From contig LYSY01000006.1 of NCBI GenBank assembly GCA_001657395.1, positions 229,152-293,151 on the forward strand: a stretch of DNA of 64,000 nucleotides. The letters run 5' to 3'. Of this stretch, positions 41,035 to 49,543 are shown piece after piece (the first letter of the stretch is position 1; each line of letters begins with the position of its first letter). A program made the translations under genes and the position numbers. A model generated the notes under the pieces. It was not told the DNA's origin. It saw only the letters and a list, made by a program, of their open reading frames with translations, and made no database searches. The stretch is from Rhodospirillales bacterium BBD 1991-14 (GTDB lineage Bacteria; Pseudomonadota; Alphaproteobacteria; Kiloniellales; Kiloniellaceae).

Positions 41035-41904
41035 TCATCTTTCCGGGAGGTCTGCCGCTGCGTCGCCCGCAGACGGAGGGGTCAATGGCTTCTGGTTGGC
41101 ATGAAGAAAGCGCAGGATGTGACGGCTCACGTCTTCTGTGTGGGTGATCGGCCCCATATGCCCGGCGCCCGCAATTGTCTCGATGCTGGAGCGGGGCAGC
41201 ACGCTGTGGAGAAGCCGGATCACGGCTGCCGTCGGCGGCGGCGCCAAGGAGCCGCGGAGAAGCAGGACCGGGAATTCAAGACGGCGATACGACGACAGCG
41301 CCGTCGGTTCTTCGATCAACGCATGAAAGTCGAGCGGCGCCTTTGGCAGCCAGCGTGTGAGGACCTCCTGTAGAGAGGGCCGCAGGGCCGCCCAGGCCCC
41401 TTCGCCGCTCCAGTAATCGACGAAGTGCGATGCGGCGCCGCGGTAGTCTCCGCTGACAACACCCTGCGCCGTGGCCTCGGCGACCGCACGGATCTCCGAG
41501 AAGCTCGCAGCCTCGGCGGCTCCGGCTGCTTTCAGCAGGTGAAAAGCCGAAGGCTCGTAGAGCGTCATGCTGGTGACGGCATGCGGGCGCTGCAGGGCGA
41601 TGTGCAGGGCGACGCCGCCGCCATAGGAATGGCCGATCAGATGAAAGGGTGCGTTCAAGGCATCGATCCGCTCGAGGATCGGCGCGGCTTCGTCCGCCAG
41701 GGCGAAGGGGTGCGCACCGTGCCAGTCAAGCCGGCCGTCGGCGCCCAGGAAGCTCGGGGCGATCAGGTGGAACGGCAGGTCCAGGCTGGCGGCCAGATGG
41801 CGCCATTGCCGGGCGTCGGAGCCCGAACAGTGCAACGCCACGACCGGCACCGGATGATCGGAATCCAGGCGTGCGAACGGCAGCGCTTTACGTAGAATGG
41901 TCAT
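41035..41904 (-). CDS. Alpha/beta hydrolase
   Basis: A 289-residue alpha/beta-hydrolase-fold enzyme. HCSGSDARQW forms the oxyanion loop, GHSYGG is the nucleophile elbow (S93), and GAGHMGPIT supplies the C-terminal His. No signal peptide. It is the first gene of the minus-strand operon leading to the diiron protein, CysK-glutaredoxin and serine hydrolase. It is divergent from the first hydrolase-LuxR gene, across a shared 193-bp promoter region. Substrate unknown; esterase or C-C hydrolase. Confidence 0.85.
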   Translation of the reverse strand: MTILRKALPFARLDSDHPVPVVALHCSGSDARQWRHLAASLDLPFHLIAPSFLGADGRLDWHGAHPFALADEAAPILERIDALNAPFHLIGHSYGGGVALHIALQRPHAVTSMTLYEPSAFHLLKAAGAAEAASFSEIRAVAEATAQGVVSGDYRGAASHFVDYWSGEGAWAALRPSLQEVLTRWLPKAPLDFHALIEEPTALSSYRRLEFPVLLLRGSLAPPPTAAVIRLLHSVLPRSSIETIAGAGHMGPITHTEDVSRHILRFLHANQKPLTPPSAGDAAADLPER

Positions 41905-42097
41905 GGCGAAGGGTCATGGCGGTGGCTGGGCCTCGGACCGGCGGCGCGGACAGGTATCGCCGAAGGCCCTGGTCCGGGAAATCGGGCAGCTGTCCCGGTT
42001 CGCCTTGATTTCTTCCTCCCAACCGGTACAGCTGTCCCGGCTTGGAGGGAAAAGGGCGGTTCTCAGGCGTTTTCAGACGCCGGATCGTAGGTCGGAC

Positions 42098-43174
42098 GTG
42101 TCGGCAAAGTTGAAACAGCGCATCAGGTTCGCCCGCTCCAATGACGGGACCTCGCTGGCCTGGGCCTCGGCCGGCCGGGGGCAGCCGCTGGTCAAGGCGT
42201 CCAACTGGCTGACCCATCTGGAATACGATCTGGAAAGCCCGGTCTGGTCGCACTGGGTGAACTTCTTTGCCGCGCATTTCCAGTTCGTGCGCTACGACGA
42301 GCGGGGCTGCGGCCTGACCCAGCGCGATGCCGGGGACCTGTCTTTCGAACGCTGGGTCGAGGATCTCGAGGCTGTCATCGAGGCGGCGGGGCTTGAAGGG
42401 CCGGTTGCCTTGCTCGGCGTGTCCCAGGGGGCCGCAACCGCCCTGGCCTATGCGGCCCGCTATCCTGAACGGGTATCGCGGATCATTGTCTACGGCGGCT
42501 ATTCACAAGGCTGGCGGGCGCGCGGCGATCCGCAGGGAGCGAAGCTTTACCGTTCCATCGTCGATGTCATTTCCCTGGGCTGGGATCTCGAGAATCCGGT
42601 TTTCCGTGAGCTTTTCACCAAGCGCTTCATTCCGGCAGGAACGGCGGAGCAGATCGCCTGGTTCAACGATCTTTGCTGCAGGACCGTCGAGGCGCAGACC
42701 GCCGCGCGCCTCTTGAGCGCCCGTGCCGACGTCGACTTGGGTCCGCTGCTCTCCCAGGTGCAGGTCCCCGTTCAGGTCCTGCATGCGGCTGGTGACGAGG
42801 TGGTCCCTCTTGCCCAGGGCCGCGGCCTTGCCGCCGACCTGCCCAATGCCGAGTTCGTCAGCCTGGAGTCACGCAACCACATCCTGTTGAAGCCGGAACC
42901 GGCCTGGGCGCATTTCAAGGACGCTGTGCTCGACTTCATGGGGCAGACGCCGCGGCGCGGGGGCACGGGGGGCGCCGCCCTGGCAGGGTTGTCGCCGCGT
43001 GAGCGCGAAATCCTGGCCCTGATCTGCGAGGCCAAGTCGAACCCGGAAATCGCCAAAGCTCTGGGGCTTTCGGAGCGCACGGTGCGCAACCACGCCTCCA
43101 ACCTCTTCCGCAAGCTGGGCGTGAAGTCCCGGGCCGAGGCGATCCTGCTGCGCCATGGCGCAGCAGAGCCTTAG
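42098..43174 (+). CDS. Alpha/beta hydrolase-LuxR fusion regulator, copy 1
   Basis: A 358-residue protein. Residues 5-285 are an alpha/beta hydrolase with an intact triad: S109 in GVSQGA, D233 in AAGDEVVPL, H261 in SRNHILL. Residues 296-354 are a LuxR-type helix-turn-helix (LSPREREILALICEAKSNPE, LSERTVRNHASNLFRKLGV). The hydrolase domain probably binds or cleaves a small ligand and so controls DNA binding. The start is a GTG at 42098 (or TTG at 42110), chosen because the paralogue begins at the matching KQRIR; the frame is open further upstream. It is divergent from the alpha/beta hydrolase-diiron operon, a likely target. Confidence 0.85.
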   Translation: MSAKLKQRIRFARSNDGTSLAWASAGRGQPLVKASNWLTHLEYDLESPVWSHWVNFFAAHFQFVRYDERGCGLTQRDAGDLSFERWVEDLEAVIEAAGLEGPVALLGVSQGAATALAYAARYPERVSRIIVYGGYSQGWRARGDPQGAKLYRSIVDVISLGWDLENPVFRELFTKRFIPAGTAEQIAWFNDLCCRTVEAQTAARLLSARADVDLGPLLSQVQVPVQVLHAAGDEVVPLAQGRGLAADLPNAEFVSLESRNHILLKPEPAWAHFKDAVLDFMGQTPRRGGTGGAALAGLSPREREILALICEAKSNPEIAKALGLSERTVRNHASNLFRKLGVKSRAEAILLRHGAAEP

Positions 43175-43530
43175 GAAGGGCACCGCTGCCCGCGCCCTCC
43201 GCACTACCCCCAAAGGATAGTCGGAAGAACTAATATGTTGCTGCTTTGTTTCACCACCTTGCAGCGGTTCCCTTTTGCGATAACTATGCGGCCAGCTGTC
43301 GCCGCAGCATGGGGAGCCAAGTGAGGGCTTAAAGGCGTGAAGCAGCGGATCCGCTACGCTCGCTCAGCCGACGGCACTGCCATTGGATGGGCGAGTTTGG
43401 GCGAGGGCGTACCCCTCGTGAAGACATCCAACTGTCCGACCCACCTGGAATACGACCTGCAAAGCCCGGTCTGGTCGCACTGGGTGAACTTCTTTGCCGC
43501 GCATTTCCAGTTCGTGCGCTACGACGAGCG
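42234..43530 (+). repeat. Paralogous 70-nt identical segments in the two hydrolase-LuxR genes
   Basis: Bases 42234-42303 and 43461-43530 are identical over 70 nt, coding for the stretch around SPVWSHWVNFFAAHFQFVRY. Flanking coding sequence differs at many third positions. The span given runs from the first copy to the last. Confidence 0.85.
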
Positions 43531-44401
43531 AGGCTGCGGCCTCTCGGACCGCGAGGTGGAGGACCTGACCTTCGACCGCTGGGTCGAGGACCTGGAGGCG
43601 GTGATCGACGCCGCCGGGATCGATGGTCCGGTGAACCTCCTTGGGGTTTCCAAGGGGGCGGCCACGGCGATTGCCTATGCGGCCAGGTATCCGGACCGGG
43701 TGTCCCGCATCATCATCTATGGCGGTTATGCCCAGGGCTGGGGCGCACGCGGCGACCCGCGCGGCGCCAAGCTGGCCAAGTCCATCGCTGAACTGGTCGC
43801 CCTTGGATGGGAGATGGAGAATCCGGTGTTCCGGGAACTCATCACCCGGCGTTACATTCCCGGCGGCAGCGAAGAGCAGGTCGACTGGTACAACGACCTC
43901 TGCCTGCGGACCATGACGGCGGAGATGGCCGGGCGGCTGCTCAAGTCGCGCGCCGACGTCGACGTCTGCCACCTCTTGAGCCGCGTTGCGGTGCCTGTGC
44001 AGGTGATCCATCCCAACCGCGACGAGGTGATCCCCTTCAGGGAGGGCCGCATGCTGGCCAGCGAACTGCCCAATGCGGAGTTCGTGGAGCTGGAGACCAA
44101 CAACCACATCGTGCTCAAGCACGAAGCCGCCTGGATACGTCTCAAGGAAGCGGTGCTCGACTTCATGGAACGCAGCCCGATGAGCAGCCGCGGGCATGCC
44201 CACGGGCTCGGCGGCCTGTCCCGGCGCGAGAACGAGATCCTCTCGCTGATCTGCGAGGCCAAGTCCAACCCGGAAATCGCCGCCGTGCTCAGCCTTTCGG
44301 AGCGCACCGTGCGCAATCATGCCTCCAACTTGTTCCGCAAGCTGGGTGTGCGTTCGCGCACCGAGGCGATCCTCTACCTGCACAGCGCCACGCGGCGGTG
44401 A
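43337..44401 (+). CDS. Alpha/beta hydrolase-LuxR fusion regulator, copy 2
   Basis: A 354-residue tandem paralogue of the preceding gene, with the same layout. Hydrolase triad: S105 in GVSKGA, D229 in PNRDEVIPF, H257 in TNNHIVL. LuxR helix-turn-helix at about 292-350 (LSRRENEILSLICEAKSNPE). Starts at a GTG. The two copies share a 70-nt segment that is identical base for base, though other parts have diverged, suggesting gene conversion. Ends 4 bases from the convergent exonuclease gene. Confidence 0.87.
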   Translation: MKQRIRYARSADGTAIGWASLGEGVPLVKTSNCPTHLEYDLQSPVWSHWVNFFAAHFQFVRYDERGCGLSDREVEDLTFDRWVEDLEAVIDAAGIDGPVNLLGVSKGAATAIAYAARYPDRVSRIIIYGGYAQGWGARGDPRGAKLAKSIAELVALGWEMENPVFRELITRRYIPGGSEEQVDWYNDLCLRTMTAEMAGRLLKSRADVDVCHLLSRVAVPVQVIHPNRDEVIPFREGRMLASELPNAEFVELETNNHIVLKHEAAWIRLKEAVLDFMERSPMSSRGHAHGLGGLSRRENEILSLICEAKSNPEIAAVLSLSERTVRNHASNLFRKLGVRSRTEAILYLHSATRR

Positions 44402-44405
44402 CGCG

Positions 44406-44996
44406 CTAGCGTTCGGCCGGTGCCTTGATCTGAAGCAAGGTCTTCAGCAGGTTCGCGGTGCCGCGGGCATCGTCGATCGAGATGTGGTTGTGCGGCACGT
44501 GGCCCAGCCACTCCGGCGGAAAGGCCTCGGCCGAGCACTCATGCAAGGCCCGGCCCGTCCGTCCGGCGGCGAAGGCCTGGATGCAAAGGCCGGCGGTAAA
44601 GAACAGCCGCTCGCCGATCCAGGGACCCTTGAGCATACGGATATCGGCGAAGCGCCTGAGGTAGTAGTCGATCCAGGCCCCGTCGAAGGCCAGCGGCTGG
44701 GCTGCGAAGATCGGCTGGCCGGGCAGGCTGCGCACCCAGGCGGCGTAGCTCTGCATTACCTCTGCCGGCGGTTTGGGGTCGTGAGTCGCCGCCGCCCAGG
44801 CTTCTGGAAAGCCCTTGAACCACTCCATGGTGATCGGGTCTTCGCCGGCCTCCGGCAGGCGTGCCAGCACGGCCTGGAAAAAGTCGACCTCCTCGCCCTC
44901 TGCGTCTATGGCGACCGAGGCGAAGGCCAGCATGGAGTGTTCTCCAGGCGTCGGCCCGTTCACCTCGATGTCGGTGACAACATAGATTGGGTTCAT
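44406..44996 (-). CDS. 3'-5' exonuclease-like protein (DnaQ fold)
   Basis: A 196-residue DEDDh-type nuclease fold. The first acidic motif is DIEVNGP (D9, E11), and the third is HNHISIDDARGTANLL with the catalytic His and Asp. The middle segment AAQPLAFDGAWIDYYLRRF corresponds to the exo II region. It resembles small 3'-5' exoribonucleases of the Rv2179c type. The ATG at 44996 overlaps the stop of the sulfotransferase gene in an ATGA, so translation is coupled to it. Confidence 0.75.
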   Translation of the reverse strand: MNPIYVVTDIEVNGPTPGEHSMLAFASVAIDAEGEEVDFFQAVLARLPEAGEDPITMEWFKGFPEAWAAATHDPKPPAEVMQSYAAWVRSLPGQPIFAAQPLAFDGAWIDYYLRRFADIRMLKGPWIGERLFFTAGLCIQAFAAGRTGRALHECSAEAFPPEWLGHVPHNHISIDDARGTANLLKTLLQIKAPAER

Positions 44997-45901
44997 CGCA
45001 CCTCGTAGCCGGCGGCCACCAGGGCTTCGCCTGCAACCTCGCAGTAAAGGGCGTTGCACTCCTCGTCGAAATGGTTCTTCCAGTCGCCCGCGATGCCTTT
45101 GCGCAGGAAGCTCTGAGCATCCGCCTCGCCGGGCTGGCGCCCGCCGCTGAGGGCGCTGAAGCTGTTGCGCGCGACGACCGCCTCGATGGTGGCGGGCTCT
45201 GCGTCGCAGTCCAGCCAGTTGAAAAGCCGGGTCATCTCGGCGGGCGTGTCTCCCAGCATCGCTTCGTAGCGGAGGGAGAAATGACGGCCGGGAAAGCTTG
45301 CCGAGTCCTTCTGAAACTTGGCCATGGTGTCGCGCCAGGTGGCGGCGTGGCCTTTGATGCGGCCAACGAAGTCCGCGCGGTTTTCCGCCGCCAAGGGTTC
45401 GCGGTCCGGAAAGAGGTGGAACCAGAGGGAAACGAAGCAGTCTCTGCCGTCCCGGGTCGTCGAGATGACCCGGGCTTCCGGCAGGATGGCCCGCCAGGTG
45501 CTGAGCTGGCGCTTGTAGTCCGGGTCCTTGTCGCCGATCCAGCGCAGGGCGCCGTTCTTGCCCGCGGCCTCTGCCGTGCGCTGCACCGCGGACAGCCGGT
45601 CGAGAAAGAAGTACTGCATGGCTGTCAGCAGTTGGGGCTCGCCCAGTTCCCGGTAGACCGCGTCTTCCTTGTAGATTTTTGCGTTGGTCTTGGAGAGGGC
45701 GGTGTTGTACTCGCGGATGGCCGGGGCGAGGTGCGTAAGCAAAACGTTGAGTTTGCTTTCGCCCCCACAGGCGATTTGCGGATGACTGTCGAGCAGCCGC
45801 TGAAGCCAGGTGGTGCCGGACTTGGTGACCCCGGTCACGATGAAGAGTCCCACGCGCTCCAGCAGAGTGCCGAGCTCATCTGTGCCCGCCATAAACGTCA
45901 T
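44993..45901 (-). CDS. Sulfotransferase family protein
   Basis: A 302-residue PAPS-dependent sulfotransferase. The 5'-phosphosulfate loop VTGVTKSGTTWLQRLLDSHP (23-42) and the 3'-phosphate motif RVISTTRDGRDCFVSLW are clear. It moves a sulfuryl group to an acceptor that cannot be predicted. I chose the ATG at 45901, behind AGGGG; a GTG at 45970 would add 23 residues. The stop overlaps the exonuclease start (ATGA). No PAPS synthesis genes are near. Confidence 0.85.
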   Translation of the reverse strand: MTFMAGTDELGTLLERVGLFIVTGVTKSGTTWLQRLLDSHPQIACGGESKLNVLLTHLAPAIREYNTALSKTNAKIYKEDAVYRELGEPQLLTAMQYFFLDRLSAVQRTAEAAGKNGALRWIGDKDPDYKRQLSTWRAILPEARVISTTRDGRDCFVSLWFHLFPDREPLAAENRADFVGRIKGHAATWRDTMAKFQKDSASFPGRHFSLRYEAMLGDTPAEMTRLFNWLDCDAEPATIEAVVARNSFSALSGGRQPGEADAQSFLRKGIAGDWKNHFDEECNALYCEVAGEALVAAGYEVR

Positions 45902-46283
45902 GCCGCGAATCCCCTGCCTGCGGAAGCTCTCTGTGCCCCGTGCATATCCGGCGGGGTCGGGCTTGTCCACAGGCCCGGTGACCCAGGAGGCCCCTGCCTT
46001 GAGAATTTATTCCAATCTCATTCATTGGCGGCCGAAGGCCGCCCGCTCCGCGCCCTCAGCCGGTGCGGCGCGGCAAAAGGGCTTGAAACCCAGGGGCGCG
46101 GCAGTCATTAAAGAAGGAGCCGCCCGATGCCGCATCACGGAATGCTGATACGCGCTTAGGCGGCAGCTTTGTGAGGAAAGGGCGTCACACATCCTGGGGG
46201 TCACCCCGACGGCGCCCTCCGGTCAGGCGGGTGGTTATACGCGGCTGTTCAAGGCCGCGGGGCAGACAGGGGAACTCCATCAA
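45902..46283. promoter_or_regulatory. Upstream region of the pntAA-pntAB-pntB operon
   Basis: A 382-base region with no full-size gene. It contains a tight hairpin GGCGGCC-GAA-GGCCGCC (46027-46043), an AT-rich patch around 46006-46026 that may hold a promoter, and a possible leader peptide frame at 46127-46159. The Shine-Dalgarno of pntAA is AGGGGAA at about 46269. Confidence 0.4.
46127..46159 (+). CDS. Possible 10-residue leader peptide upstream of pntAA
   Basis: ATG at 46127 opens the frame MPHHGMLIRA, ending TAG at 46157-46159. It is preceded by AAGGAG with ideal 7-base spacing. It lies about 125 bases before the pntAA start. Too short to judge by composition; the strong ribosome site is the only evidence. 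Confidence 0.3.
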   Translation: MPHHGMLIRA

Positions 46284-47540
46284 ATGAAGATCGCGATACC
46301 CAGGGAGCAGCGCCCGGACGAGGCGCGCGTCGCAGCCTCGCCGGAAACGGTCAAGAAGCTGATCAACCTGGGCTTCGAGGTCTCGGTCGAGACCGGCGCC
46401 GGCCTGGGTGCAGCCGTCACGGACGAAGCCTACGAAAAAGCCGGCGCTACGATTGCGCCTGATGCGACGGTGGCCTATGGCAACGCCGACGTGATCGCCA
46501 AGGTGCGGCGCCCCCTGCCGGACGAATTGAGGGGTGTGAAGTCGGGTGCGCTGCTGATTTCCATCGTCGATCCCTTTCGCGCCGGCGACGAACTGGGGCC
46601 TCTTCAGAGATCCGGTGTCACGGCCTTTGCCATGGACCTGATCCCGCGCATCACCCGCGCCCAGTCCATGGATGTTCTCTCCTCGCAGTCGAACCTGGCC
46701 GGCTACAAGGCGGTGCTGGACGGCGCAGCGGTGTACGGCCGCGCCTTTCCGATGATGATGACGGCTGCCGGCACGGTGCCGCCGGCCAAGGTGCTGGTCA
46801 TGGGGGCGGGCGTCGCCGGCCTGCAGGCGATCGCGACGGCGCGGCGCCTGGGCGCGATTGTCTCGGCCACCGACGTGCGTCCCGCCGCCAAGGAGCAGGT
46901 GGAAAGTCTGGGCGCCAGCTTCGTGGCGGTCGAGGACGAAGAGTTCAAGCAGGCTGAGACCGCCGGCGGCTACGCCAAGGAAATGAGCCCGGAGTATCAG
47001 AAAAAGCAGGCCGAACTGATTGCCGAGACCATCAAGAAGATGGACATGGTGATCACCACCGCACTGATTCCGGGCCGGCCCGCGCCGAAACTGGTGTCGG
47101 CCGAAATGGTCGCCTCCATGAAGCCGGGCTCCGTCATCGTCGACCTGGCCGTGGAGACCGGCGGCAACTGCGAGCTTTCCGAGCCAGGCGAGATCGTCGA
47201 GACCGGCGGTGTGCAGATCGTTGGCCACGTGAACGTGCCGGGCCGTCTTGCCGCCGATGCGTCGGCGCTCTACGCCCGCAACATCCTCACCTTCATCGAT
47301 CTGCTGGTCGACAAGGAGTCCAAGGCGCTCGCCATCGATTGGGAAGATCAGATCGTCGCCGAGACCTGCATCATCCGCGACGGACAGCTCGTTCATCCTG
47401 CGCTTGCGCCCAAGGATGCGCCGCCGCCAGCGGCTGAAGCGGCAACGCCTGAACCCCCTGCGGGGGAGCCTGAAACCGAACCCGAGTCAGGGCCAGAGCC
47501 CGGCAGCGACAAGCCCAGCGGCGACAAACAAGGAGGCTGA
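46284..47540 (+). CDS. pntAA: NAD(P) transhydrogenase subunit alpha part 1 (domain I)
   Basis: A 418-residue NAD(H)-binding soluble subunit of proton-translocating transhydrogenase, of the alanine dehydrogenase/PntA family. It opens [23 protein letters not shown]. The Rossmann fingerprint [22 protein letters not shown] and the mobile-loop region near [13 protein letters not shown] are evident. The Rhodospirillum rubrum-type homologue is about 384 residues; this one has an extra 40-residue Pro/Glu/Ser-rich acidic tail (from about 375). It is first in a three-gene operon with pntAB and pntB. Confidence 0.95.
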   Translation: MKIAIPREQRPDEARVAASPETVKKLINLGFEVSVETGAGLGAAVTDEAYEKAGATIAPDATVAYGNADVIAKVRRPLPDELRGVKSGALLISIVDPFRAGDELGPLQRSGVTAFAMDLIPRITRAQSMDVLSSQSNLAGYKAVLDGAAVYGRAFPMMMTAAGTVPPAKVLVMGAGVAGLQAIATARRLGAIVSATDVRPAAKEQVESLGASFVAVEDEEFKQAETAGGYAKEMSPEYQKKQAELIAETIKKMDMVITTALIPGRPAPKLVSAEMVASMKPGSVIVDLAVETGGNCELSEPGEIVETGGVQIVGHVNVPGRLAADASALYARNILTFIDLLVDKESKALAIDWEDQIVAETCIIRDGQLVHPALAPKDAPPPAAEAATPEPPAGEPETEPESGPEPGSDKPSGDKQGG

Positions 47541-47545
47541 CGGTC

Positions 47546-47956
47546 ATGGCAAACGAGACTTTCTCCGAACGGGCTGCAGAGATCGCCAACGAGGCGCAGG
47601 CGCTGGCCAACGATGTCGCCTCCCTCGCGGTGGAGGCCAGCCGGCTTTCGGCCGAAAGCACGGCGGCGGGCGGTACCTCTTCCCTGGTGATCGGCCTCAC
47701 GGTTTTCGTGCTTGCCGTCTTCGTCGGCTATCACGTGGTCTGGCGCGTTACGCCGGCACTGCACTCTCCCCTTATGGCGGTGACCAACGCCATTTCCTCG
47801 GTGATCATCGTCGGCGCCCTGATCGCCGCCGGACCGGCCGATTTCGGTTTCAGCGAAGTGATGGGCTTCCTCGCCGTCATCCTGGCCTCGGTCAACATCT
47901 TCGGCGGCTTTATCGTGACCCAGCGCATGCTGTCCATGTTCAAGAAAAAGAAATAA
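47546..47956 (+). CDS. pntAB: NAD(P) transhydrogenase subunit alpha part 2 (membrane)
   Basis: A 136-residue membrane subunit supplying the alpha-side helices of domain II. After a charged Ala/Glu-rich N-terminal helix (1-45) there are three hydrophobic segments: [18 protein letters not shown], the [20 protein letters not shown] block that is highly conserved in PntA, and [20 protein letters not shown]. It has a good AAGGAGG Shine-Dalgarno and is 5 bases from pntAA. Confidence 0.94.
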   Translation: MANETFSERAAEIANEAQALANDVASLAVEASRLSAESTAAGGTSSLVIGLTVFVLAVFVGYHVVWRVTPALHSPLMAVTNAISSVIIVGALIAAGPADFGFSEVMGFLAVILASVNIFGGFIVTQRMLSMFKKKK

Positions 47957-47971
47957 GGGGGCCGGACAACC

Positions 47972-49369
47972 ATGAACGCTGATCTCGCCGCGCTGCTCTA
48001 TCTCGTTGCATCGGTCTGTTTCGTCATGGCCCTGCGCGGGCTGTCGCACCCGACCACCAGCCGTACCGGCAACCTCTACGGCATGGTCGGTATGGCCATC
48101 GCCATCATCACCACCCTGGCGATGCCGGGCGTCGTCAGCTACGCGCTCATCATCGTCGGCATGCTGATCGGCGGCGCCATTGGCACCGTGATCGCCCTGC
48201 GCATTCAGATGACGGCGCTGCCGCAGCTGGTGGCCGCCTTCCACTCCCTGGTCGGCCTGGCGGCGGTCTTCGTCGCTGCTGCCGCCTTCTACAAGCCGCA
48301 GGCCTACGGCCTCGGCGTGCCCGGCGACATCAGCATCGCCAGCCTGATCGAGATGTCGCTCGGTGTCGCTATCGGCGCCATCACCTTCACCGGCTCCGTG
48401 GTCGCCTTCGCCAAGCTGCAGGGCCTTGTGACCGGCAAGCCGCTGGTGTTCCCGATGCAGCACCCGCTGAACGCCCTCCTTGGCATTCTGCTCGTGGTGC
48501 TGGTCGTGGCCCTCTGCCTCGGCCAGTCGGGCCTGGTGTTCTGGCTGATCGTGCTGATCGCCCTGGTGCTCGGCTTCCTCCTGATCCTGCCGATCGGCGG
48601 CGCCGACATGCCGGTCGTGGTCTCCATGCTGAACTCCTACTCCGGCTGGGCGGCCTGCGGCATCGGCTTCACGCTGCAGAACAACCTGCTGATCATCACC
48701 GGTGCGCTGGTGGGCTCCTCCGGTGCCATCCTCAGCTACATCATGTGCAAGGGGATGAATCGCTCCATCATCAACGTCATCCTCGGCGGCTTCGGCGGCG
48801 AGACCGCGGGCGCCGCGGCTGGCGACGACGAGGACCGCACGGTGAAGGCCGGCTCGGCCGACGATGCCGCCTTCCTGATGAAGAACGCCAGCAAGGTCAT
48901 CATCGTCCCCGGCTACGGCATGGCGGTCGCCCAGGCCCAGCATGCCCTGCGTGAAATGGCCGACTTCCTGAAGAAGGAAGGCGTCGATGTGCGCTACGCC
49001 ATCCACCCGGTGGCCGGACGCATGCCCGGTCATATGAACGTGCTGCTCGCCGAGGCCAACGTCCCCTATGACGAGGTCTTCGAGATGGACGAGATCAATC
49101 GGGACTTCAACGGCACCGACGTGGCCTTCGTCATCGGGGCCAACGACATCACTAACCCGGCCGCCAAGACCGACCCGGCATCGCCGATCTACGGCATGCC
49201 GATCCTCGACGTCGAGAACGCCGGGACGGTGCTCTTCGTCAAGCGCTCCATGGCCAGCGGCTACGCCGGCGTGCAGAACGAGCTGTTCTTCCGCGACAAC
49301 ACCATGATGCTGTTCGACGACGCCAAGAAGATGTGCGAACACATCGTCAAGGCGATGGAGGCCGACTGA
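47972..49369 (+). CDS. pntB: NAD(P) transhydrogenase subunit beta
   Basis: A 465-residue subunit with an N-terminal membrane region of about nine helices (domain II; GNLYGMVGMAIAIITTL, HSLVGLAAVFVAAAAF, TGSVVAFAKLQG). The C-terminal NADP(H)-binding domain III has VIIVPGYGMAVAQAQHA, HPVAGRMPGHMNVLLAEA, and VFVIGANDIT-like AFVIGANDITNPAAKTDP. It drives NADPH formation from NADH using the proton gradient. Length is normal. Confidence 0.96.
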   Translation: MNADLAALLYLVASVCFVMALRGLSHPTTSRTGNLYGMVGMAIAIITTLAMPGVVSYALIIVGMLIGGAIGTVIALRIQMTALPQLVAAFHSLVGLAAVFVAAAAFYKPQAYGLGVPGDISIASLIEMSLGVAIGAITFTGSVVAFAKLQGLVTGKPLVFPMQHPLNALLGILLVVLVVALCLGQSGLVFWLIVLIALVLGFLLILPIGGADMPVVVSMLNSYSGWAACGIGFTLQNNLLIITGALVGSSGAILSYIMCKGMNRSIINVILGGFGGETAGAAAGDDEDRTVKAGSADDAAFLMKNASKVIIVPGYGMAVAQAQHALREMADFLKKEGVDVRYAIHPVAGRMPGHMNVLLAEANVPYDEVFEMDEINRDFNGTDVAFVIGANDITNPAAKTDPASPIYGMPILDVENAGTVLFVKRSMASGYAGVQNELFFRDNTMMLFDDAKKMCEHIVKAMEAD

Positions 49370-49543
49370 GGCCCGCTGGCTTTGGCGGCTTGACCAGGGT
49401 GCGCGGCGGGGCCGGCATCTGGGCGCTTAGAGGTCGCAGCCGGGACAGTTTCGGCACCCGCTCTGGGCCCTAATGAGGCTTGGTCGAACCGCCGGCAGGA
49501 GCCGCGTTGGCAGCCGTCCCATCAGCAGGAAGCACGAGAGACG

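Noticed and set aside
43258..43287. Sigma70-type promoter between the two hydrolase-LuxR genes (TTGCAG ... TAACTA)
   Set aside because: The -35 element is acceptable but the -10 match is poor at any allowed spacing; not reported as a feature.
47393..49342. A 649-codon minus-strand frame with a very Asp/His/Gly-rich product over pntAB-pntB
   Set aside because: Antisense shadow of the transhydrogenase membrane genes; low-complexity product.
49370..49543. Cobalamin riboswitch upstream of cobW
   Set aside because: I looked for the B12 box and the conserved CCCGCAACTG-like core; neither is present in the 174-base spacer. A covariance-model search would settle it.
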